From positions 1 through 47,150 of the forward strand of contig PXQH01000023.1 of NCBI GenBank assembly GCA_003022125.1: DNA of 47,150 bases, written 5' to 3'. Positions within the stretch are counted from its first letter, which is position 1, and every line of letters starts with the position of its first letter. The position numbers were made by a program, and so were the translations under genes. Under the pieces are notes generated by a model, which had not been told where the DNA came from, searched no databases, and was given only the letters and a program-made list of their open reading frames with translations. Below, one piece after another: positions 9,403 to 17,629 of the stretch. Source of the stretch: Cyanobacteria bacterium QS_8_64_29 (GTDB lineage: Bacteria > Cyanobacteriota > Cyanobacteriia > Cyanobacteriales > Rubidibacteraceae).

Positions 9403-11109
9403 CTAACTGTAACTGTCGGCTTGCAGGGCGCGCACGGCCGTTACGCCGCGCTCGTCCAGGACGCGGCCGCTGTCGACAATAGCATACACGAGCCAGCAAT
9501 CGCCGCACTCCATGTAATTGTCCGCGCGGCACTCTAGATGGGCCAGCGCCCCCTGCAACAGCGGACAGCCGCTCTCGCCGGTTGCCGTTTCCAGATTGGC
9601 CAAGCAGGCCTCGCCCTCACCGTCGGTCAAATGCTTGGGGAGTTGCGTGCCCTCGGGCAGCACGTTGAGCGCGAACCGCTCGCCCACCGCCAGCATGGCG
9701 GCGACCGGATGCGTTTGGGGAACGGCAACCGTGACCCCCGGCGGCACGAAGGTGGCCTGGGACACCCATGAGGTCAGCAGGACGCCCGTACGCTCGCCCT
9801 GGAGGGCCGTGACGGCACACAAGGAGCCAACGACGCGCCGCACGGCTTGCTCGGCGCGCGGTGCCTGGGACTCGCTGGCGAGCTGGCGGTAAGCCCGCTG
9901 CTTGCCCTGCTTGCGCACCTTTTGGGCCAGGGCGGCGCCGGCCTCCTCGCAGGATTGCAGCACTGCCTCGGTGGGTTTGAACTTGACCCGAATGGGCTCG
10001 AACCCCAGGGGGTAGCCGGCATGGCGCAATTTGCTCTCGAGCAGGTCGACTGCTTCGCCGCTCCAGCCGTAGGAGCCGAACGCGCCGGCCAGTTGGCTCG
10101 TATCCGCGGTTGAGAGCACGATTCCCAAAGCCGTCTGAATTTGAGTGGGTAGGTGACCGCCCAAGGTGGGCGAGCCGATGGCAAAGCCATCCGCTCGGGC
10201 GACGGTCGTACGCACGGTCTCGGGCTCGGCGAACTCGCAGTTGAGGGCATCGACAGCCACGCCTGCCCCCTCAATCCCGCGCGCGATCGCCTGCGCGATG
10301 GTGGCGGTATTGCCGTAGGCCGAGGCGTAGAGCAGGGCAACGCGATAGGGCTGCTCCTGCTGCTGTTGGGCCCAGCGGCGGTAGGCCGCTGTCAGCTCGC
10401 TGAGGCTGTCGCGCACCAGCGGCCCGTGGCCGGTAGCGTAAAGCTGGGCCGGCTTGGCTGCCAGCTTCTCCAGGTGGGTTGCCACCTGGCCGGCGTGCGG
10501 CGCCATCAGGCAGTCGAAGTAATAGCGCCGGTCGGGATCGTCGGCAGACCATCCCTCATCAAAGATTGCTTCCCCGCAGACGTGGGCGCCGAAGAACTTG
10601 TCCGAGAACAAAATGCGCGTAGCGGGATCGTAGCTGCAGAGCGCATCCGGCCAGCGCGGGGTGGGCGCTAGCAGAAATTCCAGCTGATGGCCTTGCCCCA
10701 AATCCAGCGCGCGATCGCCTTTGACCACCAGCGGGTCGAGCCGTTGCTCGGGCAGGATGCGCGGCAGCGCCACGGCAGCCGGATTGGAGCAGACCACCGT
10801 GGCCTGCGGCGCCTGCGCCAGTAGGGCCCGTAGCGTTTCGCCCCGGTTGGGATTGAGGTGGCTGAGGATGATGTAGTCGATCTGTTGCGGATCGATGCAC
10901 GCCTGCAAGGCCTCCAGGAAGGCATCGGTAAAGGAGGCCCCTGGCGGATCGAGCAGCGCCACCCAATCGGCCCGGATCAGGTAGGTGTTGGCGGTCGTTC
11001 CCCGCTTGCGAGCGTACTCAACCTCGAACTTTAACCGGTCCCAGGTACGCGATCGCAAAACGGTGGTATGGGGGGCAATGGAGCAAATTTGAACGTCGCG
11101 AGCGGCCAT
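9403..11109 (-). CDS. flv1: Flavodiiron protein Flv1 (non-canonical diiron site)
   Basis: A-type diflavin flavoprotein, partner of Flv3 in light-driven reduction of O2 to water (Mehler-like reaction). In the 568 residues a beta-lactamase-like domain comes first, then a flavodoxin domain (from about 255, ALLYASAYGNTATIAQAI), then a flavin reductase domain at the C-terminus. The metal-ligand positions are changed: HLNPNR (84-89) instead of HxExDH, Arg152 in PRWPD for His, and Lys171 in DKFFG for Asp. Such neutral or basic replacements mark the Flv1/Flv2 subunits that pair with Flv3/Flv4. The ATG at 11109 is used; it lies 20 bp after the flv3 stop, so both form one operon. Confidence 0.9.
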   Translation of the reverse strand: MAARDVQICSIAPHTTVLRSRTWDRLKFEVEYARKRGTTANTYLIRADWVALLDPPGASFTDAFLEALQACIDPQQIDYIILSHLNPNRGETLRALLAQAPQATVVCSNPAAVALPRILPEQRLDPLVVKGDRALDLGQGHQLEFLLAPTPRWPDALCSYDPATRILFSDKFFGAHVCGEAIFDEGWSADDPDRRYYFDCLMAPHAGQVATHLEKLAAKPAQLYATGHGPLVRDSLSELTAAYRRWAQQQQEQPYRVALLYASAYGNTATIAQAIARGIEGAGVAVDALNCEFAEPETVRTTVARADGFAIGSPTLGGHLPTQIQTALGIVLSTADTSQLAGAFGSYGWSGEAVDLLESKLRHAGYPLGFEPIRVKFKPTEAVLQSCEEAGAALAQKVRKQGKQRAYRQLASESQAPRAEQAVRRVVGSLCAVTALQGERTGVLLTSWVSQATFVPPGVTVAVPQTHPVAAMLAVGERFALNVLPEGTQLPKHLTDGEGEACLANLETATGESGCPLLQGALAHLECRADNYMECGDCWLVYAIVDSGRVLDERGVTAVRALQADSYS

Positions 11110-11129
11110 GGGAGTTCCCTGCCCTTCAG

Positions 11130-12857
11130 TCAGTAGTGATTGCCAACCTTGCGGTGGTGGACGGCGGTGCGCCCTTCGGCGTGGGAGACGCGCCCGGCTT
11201 CCACCTGGCAGTAGAGGATCCAGTGGTCGCTGCAAGCCATCCGGTCGATGACCTCGCACTCCAGGTACGCCAGGGCCTCGCTCAGAATGGGGGCGCCATT
11301 GGTCGCCGCTTGGGTGTCAACCCCTTCAAACCGGTCGGCCCCCGGCGGGAAGCGCTTGAGGAAGTGCTTCATCAAATGGCGGTAGTTACCCTCTGCCAGC
11401 ACGTTGAGCACAAAGCGATCGCCGGTTTGCAGCAACGATTCGATGGCGCGGTCTTTGGCCACGGCAATGGAGATCCCCAGCGGCTTGGCACTGGCCTGGG
11501 CGACCCAGGAGGCCAGCATGGCACTTTTGACCTCGCCCTGCTGCGCCGTAATGATATAGAGCCCGCCGCTCAAGCGGCCCATGGCCTTATCCAGCTCGCT
11601 ATCGAGCGATTTCATTTGCTTGACGCTGCGCTCGCGATTGAGCCACTGACCCACGTCCGTGCCGGCTTCTTCGCACAGTTTGAGGGTGGCTTCATCGGGC
11701 GGCGCGGTCAGGCGGATCCCCGCGAACACCTCCTTGAGCCCCAAATCCCGCAGTTGGGTCGCCAGCGGGTCGATGGGTTCGTCATCGCCACCGTGGGACT
11801 CGAACGCGCCGAACCCTTGCTTGGGGCTCACCGAGGCCAAGATCGTTGCAAGGGCGGTGGCGGCCTCCTGGCTCCGGGTGCCCGAGCTGGGCGGCATGCT
11901 GATCGCCACGCACCCTGAAGCCTCGACTACCTCGCGGATTTCTTGCGGGTCGGTCACGCTCATATCCACCATTTCCATGGCACTCCCGGCCTTGGTAATG
12001 CCGTGCGCGACGGCCTGCGAGAGGCGATCACTGTCCCCATAGTTGGAGACGTAGAAAACGGCAGCCGCGCTCTTGCTGTTAGTTTGAGCCTGGCTCCAAT
12101 CGCGGTAGCGGCGGATCAGCTCCGGCGCGTGGTGGTACAGCAGCGGGCCGTGCCCGTTGGCCACAACATCCAGCTCGCCTAGCTTGTTGATGCGCTTGAG
12201 CGCGGTCAGCACCGAGCGCGCGTTGGGCGCCATCAGGCAGTCGTAGTAAAAGCGATAGTCGCCCTCGATGGCCTGCAAGTTGCGATCGTAGAGCGACTCG
12301 GAGCAATAGTGCATGCCAAAGACATCGCAGGTGAACAGCACCTGCGTCTTCCAGTCGTAGGTGAGCATTGTGTCCGGCCAGTGCAAGTTGGGCGCATTGA
12401 CAAACTCCAGCACGTGGCCTTGACCCAAGTCCAAGCGATCGCCGCTTTTGACGGTTTTGCGCTCAAAGGGCTGGTGGACGAACCCATCTAAAAACTGAAG
12501 GCCCACTTTCGAGCCCACTACAACCGCCTGTGGGGCCAGCTCCAGGACTGCCTCCACCAAGCCGCTGTGGTCGGGCTCGGTATGGCTGACGATTAGGTAG
12601 TCAATTTGGCTGGGGTCAATCGTCGCTTTGAGCGCATCGAGATACAGCGATCCAAACTTTTCGTGCGAGGTGTCGATGAGCGCTGTTTGGTCCCCTTGGA
12701 CGACAAAGGAGTTGTAGGTGGTGCCGTTCTGCAAGCCAAATTCGATGTCAAAGCGATCCCGATCCCAATCCAGCGAACGCAGCGCTGTCGTGCCGTCAGC
12801 GATGGTGGCCGTTTGCGTCGATAGGCGTTGGTTGTTTTGGGTGAGCGCTGCAACCAT
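11130..12857 (-). CDS. flv3: Flavodiiron protein Flv3 (canonical diiron site)
   Basis: A-type flavodiiron protein of 575 residues with the full ligand set: His92, Glu94, Asp96, His97 in HTEPDH, His159 in NLHWPD, Asp178 in CDVFG and His236 in ANGHGP. A flavodoxin domain (AVFYVSNYGDSDRLSQ) and a C-terminal flavin reductase domain follow. With Flv1 it forms the hetero-oligomer that takes electrons downstream of photosystem I and protects it in fluctuating light. A strong site AAGGAGG precedes the ATG at 12857. The 190 bp upstream (12858-13048) turn AT-rich toward the far end and probably hold the promoter; no clear operator was seen. Confidence 0.93.
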   Translation of the reverse strand: MVAALTQNNQRLSTQTATIADGTTALRSLDWDRDRFDIEFGLQNGTTYNSFVVQGDQTALIDTSHEKFGSLYLDALKATIDPSQIDYLIVSHTEPDHSGLVEAVLELAPQAVVVGSKVGLQFLDGFVHQPFERKTVKSGDRLDLGQGHVLEFVNAPNLHWPDTMLTYDWKTQVLFTCDVFGMHYCSESLYDRNLQAIEGDYRFYYDCLMAPNARSVLTALKRINKLGELDVVANGHGPLLYHHAPELIRRYRDWSQAQTNSKSAAAVFYVSNYGDSDRLSQAVAHGITKAGSAMEMVDMSVTDPQEIREVVEASGCVAISMPPSSGTRSQEAATALATILASVSPKQGFGAFESHGGDDEPIDPLATQLRDLGLKEVFAGIRLTAPPDEATLKLCEEAGTDVGQWLNRERSVKQMKSLDSELDKAMGRLSGGLYIITAQQGEVKSAMLASWVAQASAKPLGISIAVAKDRAIESLLQTGDRFVLNVLAEGNYRHLMKHFLKRFPPGADRFEGVDTQAATNGAPILSEALAYLECEVIDRMACSDHWILYCQVEAGRVSHAEGRTAVHHRKVGNHY

Positions 12858-13048
12858 TGCGATTGCCTCCTTGGGGGCTTGGCGCGATTGAGCTCCGCTC
12901 GGCCGGGAAAGGGCCGCAGAGTGTTACTGAGTATTGCAAACCATGAACTTGTATTGATTACTTTAAGGGCTCTGCCGGCGAATGTGTCGTAGCATAAACA
13001 AAATTGAATCTATAAAACCAAAGCTAATTTATAAGTAAAACTTATTAA

Positions 13049-13467
13049 ATGCTGCTGCCGCCCTGGACTCGGGCTGGCAGCTTGCCTGACGGTGACGGTG
13101 GCACAGTCGGTGAGAGTTCAGGCACCTTAACGGCCCGGATTGGCCTTGGTCGCCGCATTGCCATTCGCCCCACTGTTAGCTACCCGGTCATGGGAATTGG
13201 GTTCTTGGACCATTACCTGTGCATTAGCGTGCCGGTCACCTACGAGTTCGGCAACGGGCGCTCAGTCGAGCCTTACATTGGGGGGACATCACCTACACGC
13301 CGGGCAAGCGAATGGGCGCTCTAGCCACTGCCGGAGTTGATGTCCCGGTGAGCGAGCGGGTCACGGCCAGCACTGGGGTCAATGCTAGCTTTGGGGAAGA
13401 GCGTGGGGAAGCGGCGCAGCGCGTCACCAGTGGGGGGCAGGCAGGCATCCGCTACAAACTGAACTAG
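13049..13467 (+). pseudogene. Small outer-membrane beta-barrel-like protein, frameshifted
   Basis: The first frame reads LTARIGLGRRIAIRPTVSY through PVTYEFGNGRSVEPYIGG. The next frame continues DITYTPGKRMGALATAGVDV, then VSERVTASTGVNASFG and IRYKLN with a stop. Alternating short beta strands and the closing strand suggest a small outer-membrane barrel. The frames meet at a run of six G (13280-13285); seven would restore the frame. A signal-like stretch LGLAACLTVTVAQSV sits in a third frame upstream, so there may be a second indel. The protein family was not identified. Confidence 0.5.
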
Positions 13468-13474
13468 GCCCCCC

Positions 13475-13516
13475 AGGAGAGCGCGCCGGCAACGGCGCAC
13501 TCCCCTTTGTTTTTGT
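13475..13516 (+). terminator. Rho-independent terminator
   Basis: GGAG...GCGCCG pairs with CGGCGC..CTCC around a GCAA loop, with a small internal bulge, followed by TTTGTTTTT. It lies directly after the barrel pseudogene on the same strand. Confidence 0.7.
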
Positions 13517-13905
13517 CTAAAGAATCTGGATTAACGACCGAAGCTTTTCAATCCAACTTATAGCGTGTGCCTGATAGCGCTGCACCCAGCGACTGACAGT
13601 GCCCGGGCTATGCCCAACTCCCGAACGACTTGCTGCTGGACTCGTCCTTGTTCTACTACGGCGGCGACGGCCCGCTGGCGCAAGGCTTGCTGGGTTTGAG
13701 GCAATAGGCTTAGGGCGTCTGCCAACTCCAGGCTCGCTTCCGGATTGTCCTTTGACTGCGATCTATCTTGCTTGCTTGAAGAGTAATAGCAATGGCTGGA
13801 AAAGTTGGCCACTTCTTTTGGCCACTCCAGGTGCAATACGCAGGCCTCTAATTGCGATCTATTTAGGTTTGAGGACAATACCCCTAAGCCCTGCGAACGG
13901 CCCAA
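13517..13905 (-). pseudogene. Helix-turn-helix transposase-like fragment
   Basis: The minus strand encodes ALRQRAVAAVVEQGRVQQQV then VREL, and in the next frame GHSPGTVSRWVQRYQAHAIS followed by a stop at 13517. Together they form a helix-turn-helix of the kind found at the N-terminus of IS630-like transposases. One base is missing near 13610. No catalytic domain follows. The sequence upstream of the helix-turn-helix is not recognisable. It could be the relic of an element able to move the TA-flanked MITEs, but that is a guess. Confidence 0.45.
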
Positions 13906-13931
13906 AAAAAGGGAGGGGCCCTAGGCCCCTC
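13904..13931 (-). terminator. Rho-independent terminator of sodB
   Basis: A perfect 8-bp stem GAGGGGCC/GGCCCCTC with a three-base loop, followed on the minus strand by CCTTTTTTT. It lies 40 bp after the sodB stop codon. Confidence 0.85.
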
Positions 13932-13970
13932 AGCGATCGCTTCAACGGACAGGACGCATTCGGAAACGGG

Positions 13971-14591
13971 TTAGACTCGGGCGGTTTGGCGGGCTTGCTC
14001 TAGTTGCTGCCCGACAAACGCCCAATTGACGAGTTCGTTGAGAAAGGCATCGAGGAAGTCGGGCTTGCGGTTTTGATAGTCCAAATAATAGGCATGCTCC
14101 CAAACGTCGCAGGTCAGCAGCGGCGTTTCGTTCGTGGGGAGCGGATTAATGGCATTGGGCGTTTGGGTCACTTTGAGGTTACCGCCCTCATCCATGACCA
14201 GCCAGGCCCAACCGCTGCCAAACTGCGTGGCACCGGCTTGTTTGAACTCGGCCTTAAAATTGTCAAAGTTGCCAAAATCGGCGGCAATCTTATCGCCTAG
14301 CGACCCGCTAGGCGCACCGCCCCCATCGGGCGACATGCAGTTAAAGAAAAAGGTGTGGTTCCAGGCTTGAGCAGCATTGTTGAACAGGCCAGTTCTTGAG
14401 CTGTCGTTGTAGGTGGCCTTGATGACCTCCTCGATGGGCCGATCGACCATACCCGCTTCTTGAGAGAGCTGATTGTACTGATTGACGTATTTGGCGTGGT
14501 GCTTGTCGTGATGGAACTCGAGCGTCCGGGCCGACATGTGCGGCTCGAGCGCATCGTGATTGTAAGGCAGCGGCGGCAACTCGTAACTCAT
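13971..14591 (-). CDS. sodB: Iron superoxide dismutase
   Basis: Converts superoxide to O2 and H2O2 in the cytoplasm. The 206 residues start MSYELPPLPYNHDALEPHMS. The metal ligands are His27, His79, Asp162 and His166 (DVWEHAYYLDY). Gln123 in ATQFGSGWAWL together with the residues around HTFFFNCM indicates the iron rather than manganese type. The ribosome-binding site GGAGGAG precedes the ATG at 14591, and a good terminator follows the stop. It is divergent from the nickel/cobalt operon and seems to be a single-gene unit. Confidence 0.96.
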   Translation of the reverse strand: MSYELPPLPYNHDALEPHMSARTLEFHHDKHHAKYVNQYNQLSQEAGMVDRPIEEVIKATYNDSSRTGLFNNAAQAWNHTFFFNCMSPDGGGAPSGSLGDKIAADFGNFDNFKAEFKQAGATQFGSGWAWLVMDEGGNLKVTQTPNAINPLPTNETPLLTCDVWEHAYYLDYQNRKPDFLDAFLNELVNWAFVGQQLEQARQTARV

Positions 14592-14678
14592 GGCGTTCTC
14601 CTCCTGCTAATTGCTAAAAGCGCAATCTCGTTTCCTAGTTTTGAGCGATTGAGGGGTCCCTTCAATGCCCACAGGGGG

Positions 14679-14757
14679 GACAACCCCATGGGGATTGCCG
14701 GATCGACTGCAATGCTCTTACCAGCAGCAACTGACAATCCCCCCGACGGGGATTGTC
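14679..14757. promoter_or_regulatory. Two G-tract inverted repeats, possible metal-sensor operator
   Basis: Upstream of the nickel/cobalt operon two related palindromes lie about 35 bp apart: GACAACCCCATGGGGATTGC (14679-14698) and GACAATCCCC, five bases, GGGGATTGTC (14733-14757). Both share GACAA(T)CCCC...GGGGATTG. CsoR/RcnR/InrS repressors bind inverted repeats with central G/C tracts, and InrS controls nickel handling in Synechocystis. The place and form fit such a site, but the second repeat could also act as a hairpin in the leader RNA. No regulator gene is nearby. Confidence 0.45.
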
Positions 14758-14808
14758 GCTCCCAAGCGATTTCCAGATCATTGGCGTTTGAATGTTCTAG
14801 TGCTGTCG

Positions 14809-15672
14809 ATGGGGAGAAAGCTAATCCTAGCCAGCTTGCTGCTGGGCGCGCCCGTTCTGGTGCTGGGGTGCCGCGCTCAAACAGGCGGCGATCGCCAAAC
14901 CAATCCAGCCGATGCGAATGGCGCTGGCGGCCAAACGGGCGAGTTGCGGCTAGCGGCCAACGGCGAAGATTTCGTTCGCCAGGGCTTTACCAGCAAAAAC
15001 GGCTGGCAGATCGCGTTCGAACGGGTAGCCGTCACTTTGGGTGACGTGACGGCCTACCAGAGCGATCCGCCCTTCGATCCGGACCAAGGCGGCGACATTC
15101 AGGCGGTTGAGACGGTCAAGCTTGTAACCGAGCCCGTCACAGTGGACCTGGCCGAAGGCCCCGAGGATGCCGATCCCATTGAGGTGACCGGCCAGCAAGC
15201 ACCAGCAGGCGAGTACGACGCCCTGGCTTGGTCGCTCGTTACGGCCAACAATGCCACCATCGCCATGGAGGGCACGGCGCAAAAGGACGGGCGCACGATC
15301 GACTTTCAAGTTTCGCTCGCACGCCAGATGCGCTACCGGTGCGGCGCCTACGTGGGCGAGCAGCGCAAGGGAATTCTGGAGCCAGGCGGCACGGCCGCAG
15401 TCGAGGCAACCTTTCACTTCGACCACCTCTTTGGCGATGCAGAAGCGCCAGCTGACGGCGATCTCAATCAGAACGCGCTCGGCTTTGAGCCGCTCGCTGC
15501 ACTCGCCGAGGATGGACAGCTCCAGGCCGATGCCAACAGGCTGCGATCACAGCTATCGGATGCCGACTACCAAACCCTGCAAAATGCGCTGCAGGGACTG
15601 GGTCACGTCGGTGAAGGACACTGCCGAGTCAATGAGGTGACGGCATCTGCCGGCGATGGCAACCCGAGCTAG
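14809..15672 (+). CDS. Secreted lipoprotein heading the Ni/Co uptake operon
   Basis: The ATG at 14809 starts a lipoprotein signal, MGRKLILASLLLGAPVLVLG followed by Cys (lipobox LVLGC). The mature part, about 265 residues, is acidic and probably all-beta; it holds GWQIAFERVAVTLGDV, an aromatic FHFDHLFGD with two histidines, and GHCRVNE near the end. I do not recognise the family. It is 12 bp upstream of the CbiL/NikL-like gene and in the same direction, so it is likely a periplasmic part of metal uptake, for example a metal-binding or sensing protein. That role is inferred from position only. Confidence 0.75.
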   Translation: MGRKLILASLLLGAPVLVLGCRAQTGGDRQTNPADANGAGGQTGELRLAANGEDFVRQGFTSKNGWQIAFERVAVTLGDVTAYQSDPPFDPDQGGDIQAVETVKLVTEPVTVDLAEGPEDADPIEVTGQQAPAGEYDALAWSLVTANNATIAMEGTAQKDGRTIDFQVSLARQMRYRCGAYVGEQRKGILEPGGTAAVEATFHFDHLFGDAEAPADGDLNQNALGFEPLAALAEDGQLQADANRLRSQLSDADYQTLQNALQGLGHVGEGHCRVNEVTASAGDGNPS

Positions 15673-15684
15673 CGGAGGGCGACA

Positions 15685-16185
15685 ATGCAGAGCCACGCGT
15701 CCGGGCCTTTAGCACCCCAGCGGAGGTGGCACCTCGGGCATGCTGCCCTCGCCCTCCTGGCCGTACCGGTGGCCCTAGCCCCCTTACGAGCGGCGGCGCA
15801 CGGCACAGTCGTGGAGTACCGCCGCACTGAGGCGATTGCGATTCAAGCCCGCTACGAGGGCGGCGACCCCATGGCCAACGCCCAAGTCACCGTTTACGCA
15901 CCTGATGAGCCATCAAATCCCTGGCGCCAGGGCACCACGGACAGCAAGGGCCGGTTTGCGTTCGTACCGCCGGGGTCCGCGAGCGGTAACTGGGAGGTGC
16001 GCGTGCGCAAGGCCGGTCACGGCGAGATCGCCAACATTCCCCTCGGGCAAAAGACCGGATCGGCAGCCGCAAGCGGTCTGGCCGGTAGCACGGGCTATAC
16101 CCCGTTGCAAAAAGCCCTCATGGGCGCGGTTGGCGTTTGGGGCTTTGTGGGCACAGCCTTGTTTTTTGCACAGCGGCGGAGCTAG
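15685..16185 (+). CDS. CbiL/NikL-like periplasmic transporter subunit
   Basis: A 166-residue protein with an N-terminal signal (ALALLAVPVALAPLRAAAHG), a beta-sandwich domain of the carboxypeptidase-regulatory type (DPMANAQVTVYAP, DSKGRFAFVPP) and one C-terminal membrane helix (AVGVWGFVGTALFFA). The mature protein begins near AHGTVVEY; an early histidine after cleavage is typical of CbiL/NikL accessory subunits of ECF nickel/cobalt transporters. A GGAGG site precedes the ATG. It is followed by cbiM after 4 bp. Confidence 0.75.
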   Translation: MQSHASGPLAPQRRWHLGHAALALLAVPVALAPLRAAAHGTVVEYRRTEAIAIQARYEGGDPMANAQVTVYAPDEPSNPWRQGTTDSKGRFAFVPPGSASGNWEVRVRKAGHGEIANIPLGQKTGSAAASGLAGSTGYTPLQKALMGAVGVWGFVGTALFFAQRRS

Positions 16186-16189
16186 TGCC

Positions 16190-16828
16190 ATGCACGTCCC
16201 CGATGGGATCGTTCCCCCTAGCGTTGCCATTGCCGGGTACGCCCTGACAGGGGGCATGACCTGGTACTCGCTGCGCCAGATCGATCACGATCCGCAGGCA
16301 ACGGCCAAAATGCCCAAAGCCTCGCTGCTAACGGCCGCATTTTTTGTCGCCTCGTTGATTCACATCCCCATTCCGCCCTCGAGCGTGCATTTGGTGCTCA
16401 ACGGCCTGGTGGGGATCGTGCTGGGCTACTTTGCCTTTCCGGCCATTGCCATTGGGTTATTCTTTCAGGCCGTGTTTTTTCAGCACGGCGGGCTATCCAC
16501 GCTGGGCATCAACGCGGCCATGATGGGCATTCCGGCCGTTGGGGCTTACTACACCTTTCAGTTGCGCGAACGCTTGGGCCGCTCGCAGCGCTTGCAGCAG
16601 GTGCTGGCATTTGGCGCCGGCGCAGGGGCACTGGCAACTTCAGCGTTGGTCTTTACGGTTTTGATCGTCACCACCGTGCCAGCCGAGCTGAATGCCCAAC
16701 TGGAGCAGACCGCAACCTTAATCGCGCTGGGTGGCTACGCCGTCCAAGCCGTCATTGAAGGACTGTTTACGGTCATGCTGGTGTCGTTTTTCCAGCGGGT
16801 TAAACCCGAGCTGCTTGAAGAATCGTGA
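16190..16828 (+). CDS. cbiM: Ni/Co ECF transporter substrate-binding subunit CbiM/NikM
   Basis: Integral membrane protein that binds the metal and gives the ECF complex its specificity. The 212 residues begin MHVPDGIVPPS; the N-terminal Met-His and the later His in HIPIPPSSVHL are the known metal-binding region of CbiM/NikM. The ATG at 16190 is set by this N-terminus, because the metal site needs His2 next to the free amino group. About six membrane segments follow. The last codons overlap the GTG start of cbiQ. Nickel or cobalt preference cannot be read from the sequence. Confidence 0.92.
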   Translation: MHVPDGIVPPSVAIAGYALTGGMTWYSLRQIDHDPQATAKMPKASLLTAAFFVASLIHIPIPPSSVHLVLNGLVGIVLGYFAFPAIAIGLFFQAVFFQHGGLSTLGINAAMMGIPAVGAYYTFQLRERLGRSQRLQQVLAFGAGAGALATSALVFTVLIVTTVPAELNAQLEQTATLIALGGYAVQAVIEGLFTVMLVSFFQRVKPELLEES

Positions 16829-17601
16829 AGCTAGCGCTCGATCGCTACGCCCACTTGCACTCGCCCATCCACGCCTGGGAGCCGCGGCCCAAATTCGTGG
16901 CCCTGCTGGCCTTGATTCTGGCGTTTGCCTTTATCGAGCAGCTGGTACTGCTGCCGGCCGCGATTGCCGTTACTGCCATCCTGTACAAGATCTCGCGCCT
17001 GCCCCTGGAGTTTTTGTTGGCGCGCCTGCGCTATCCGGGGGTGTTTGTGGCGGCGGTGGTGGCGTTGCTGCCCTTTGCCGCGGGCGAAACCGTGCTGGTC
17101 GCGTGGGGGCCACTTGCGCTCAAGCAGGAGGGGACGCGGGCCGCCTTGCTGGTTGCAGGCCGCTTTGGCTGCATCCTGACCGTGAGCCTGGTGCTGTTTG
17201 GCACGGCCCCGTTCCACACCAGCGTCAAGGCCCTGCGAGCGCTGGGGGTTCCCGCTACCCTGACCGACATGACGCTGCTGGCCTACCGCTACCTGGAAGA
17301 GCTGGGCAGCACCCTGGTGACCGTGCAGCGCGCCATGCGGCTCCGCGGCTTCCGCCCTCGCCAGCTCAGCCGCCGCAACCTGCGGTTGCTTGCGGCTGCC
17401 ATCGGCACGTTGGTGGTGCGCAGCTACGAGCGCTCCCAGCGGCTCTATCAGGCCATGCTGCTGCGCGGCTACGGGCAAGCGCCTCGCACCCGAGCGCCCT
17501 TTTTCCTGGCGCGCGGCGAGCTGGATGCGCGCAGCCGGATCGCCTTTGGGGTCACTGTGACCGTCGCAGCTGCCTTGCTAGGGGCTCAAATGGGCGCCTA
17601 A
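16825..17601 (+). CDS. cbiQ: ECF transporter transmembrane subunit CbiQ
   Basis: The 258-residue T component couples the ATPase to CbiM. It starts at the GTG overlapping the cbiM stop (GTGA). It has several membrane helices and the two coupling motifs of the family, AMRLRGF and AMLLRGYG, which contact the ATPase. The 4-bp overlap with cbiM shows tight translational coupling. Confidence 0.92.
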   Translation: MKLALDRYAHLHSPIHAWEPRPKFVALLALILAFAFIEQLVLLPAAIAVTAILYKISRLPLEFLLARLRYPGVFVAAVVALLPFAAGETVLVAWGPLALKQEGTRAALLVAGRFGCILTVSLVLFGTAPFHTSVKALRALGVPATLTDMTLLAYRYLEELGSTLVTVQRAMRLRGFRPRQLSRRNLRLLAAAIGTLVVRSYERSQRLYQAMLLRGYGQAPRTRAPFFLARGELDARSRIAFGVTVTVAAALLGAQMGA

Positions 17602-17629
17602 CGACGCTGAAGCTGGAGTGAAAGCAACT

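Noticed and set aside
13740-13880. Pair of GCGATCTAT-containing repeats as an insertion-element end
   Set aside because: The two copies (about 13756 and 13853) share only about ten bases and then diverge, so no element can be defined.
14592-14808. Cobalamin riboswitch before the Ni/Co operon
   Set aside because: The stretch is only about 215 bp, has no recognisable B12 box, and the visible structure is simple palindromes.
16831-17478. Open frame opposite cbiQ
   Set aside because: It is antisense to a clear transporter gene, with a Gln/His-rich composition that is an artefact of the GC-rich opposite strand.
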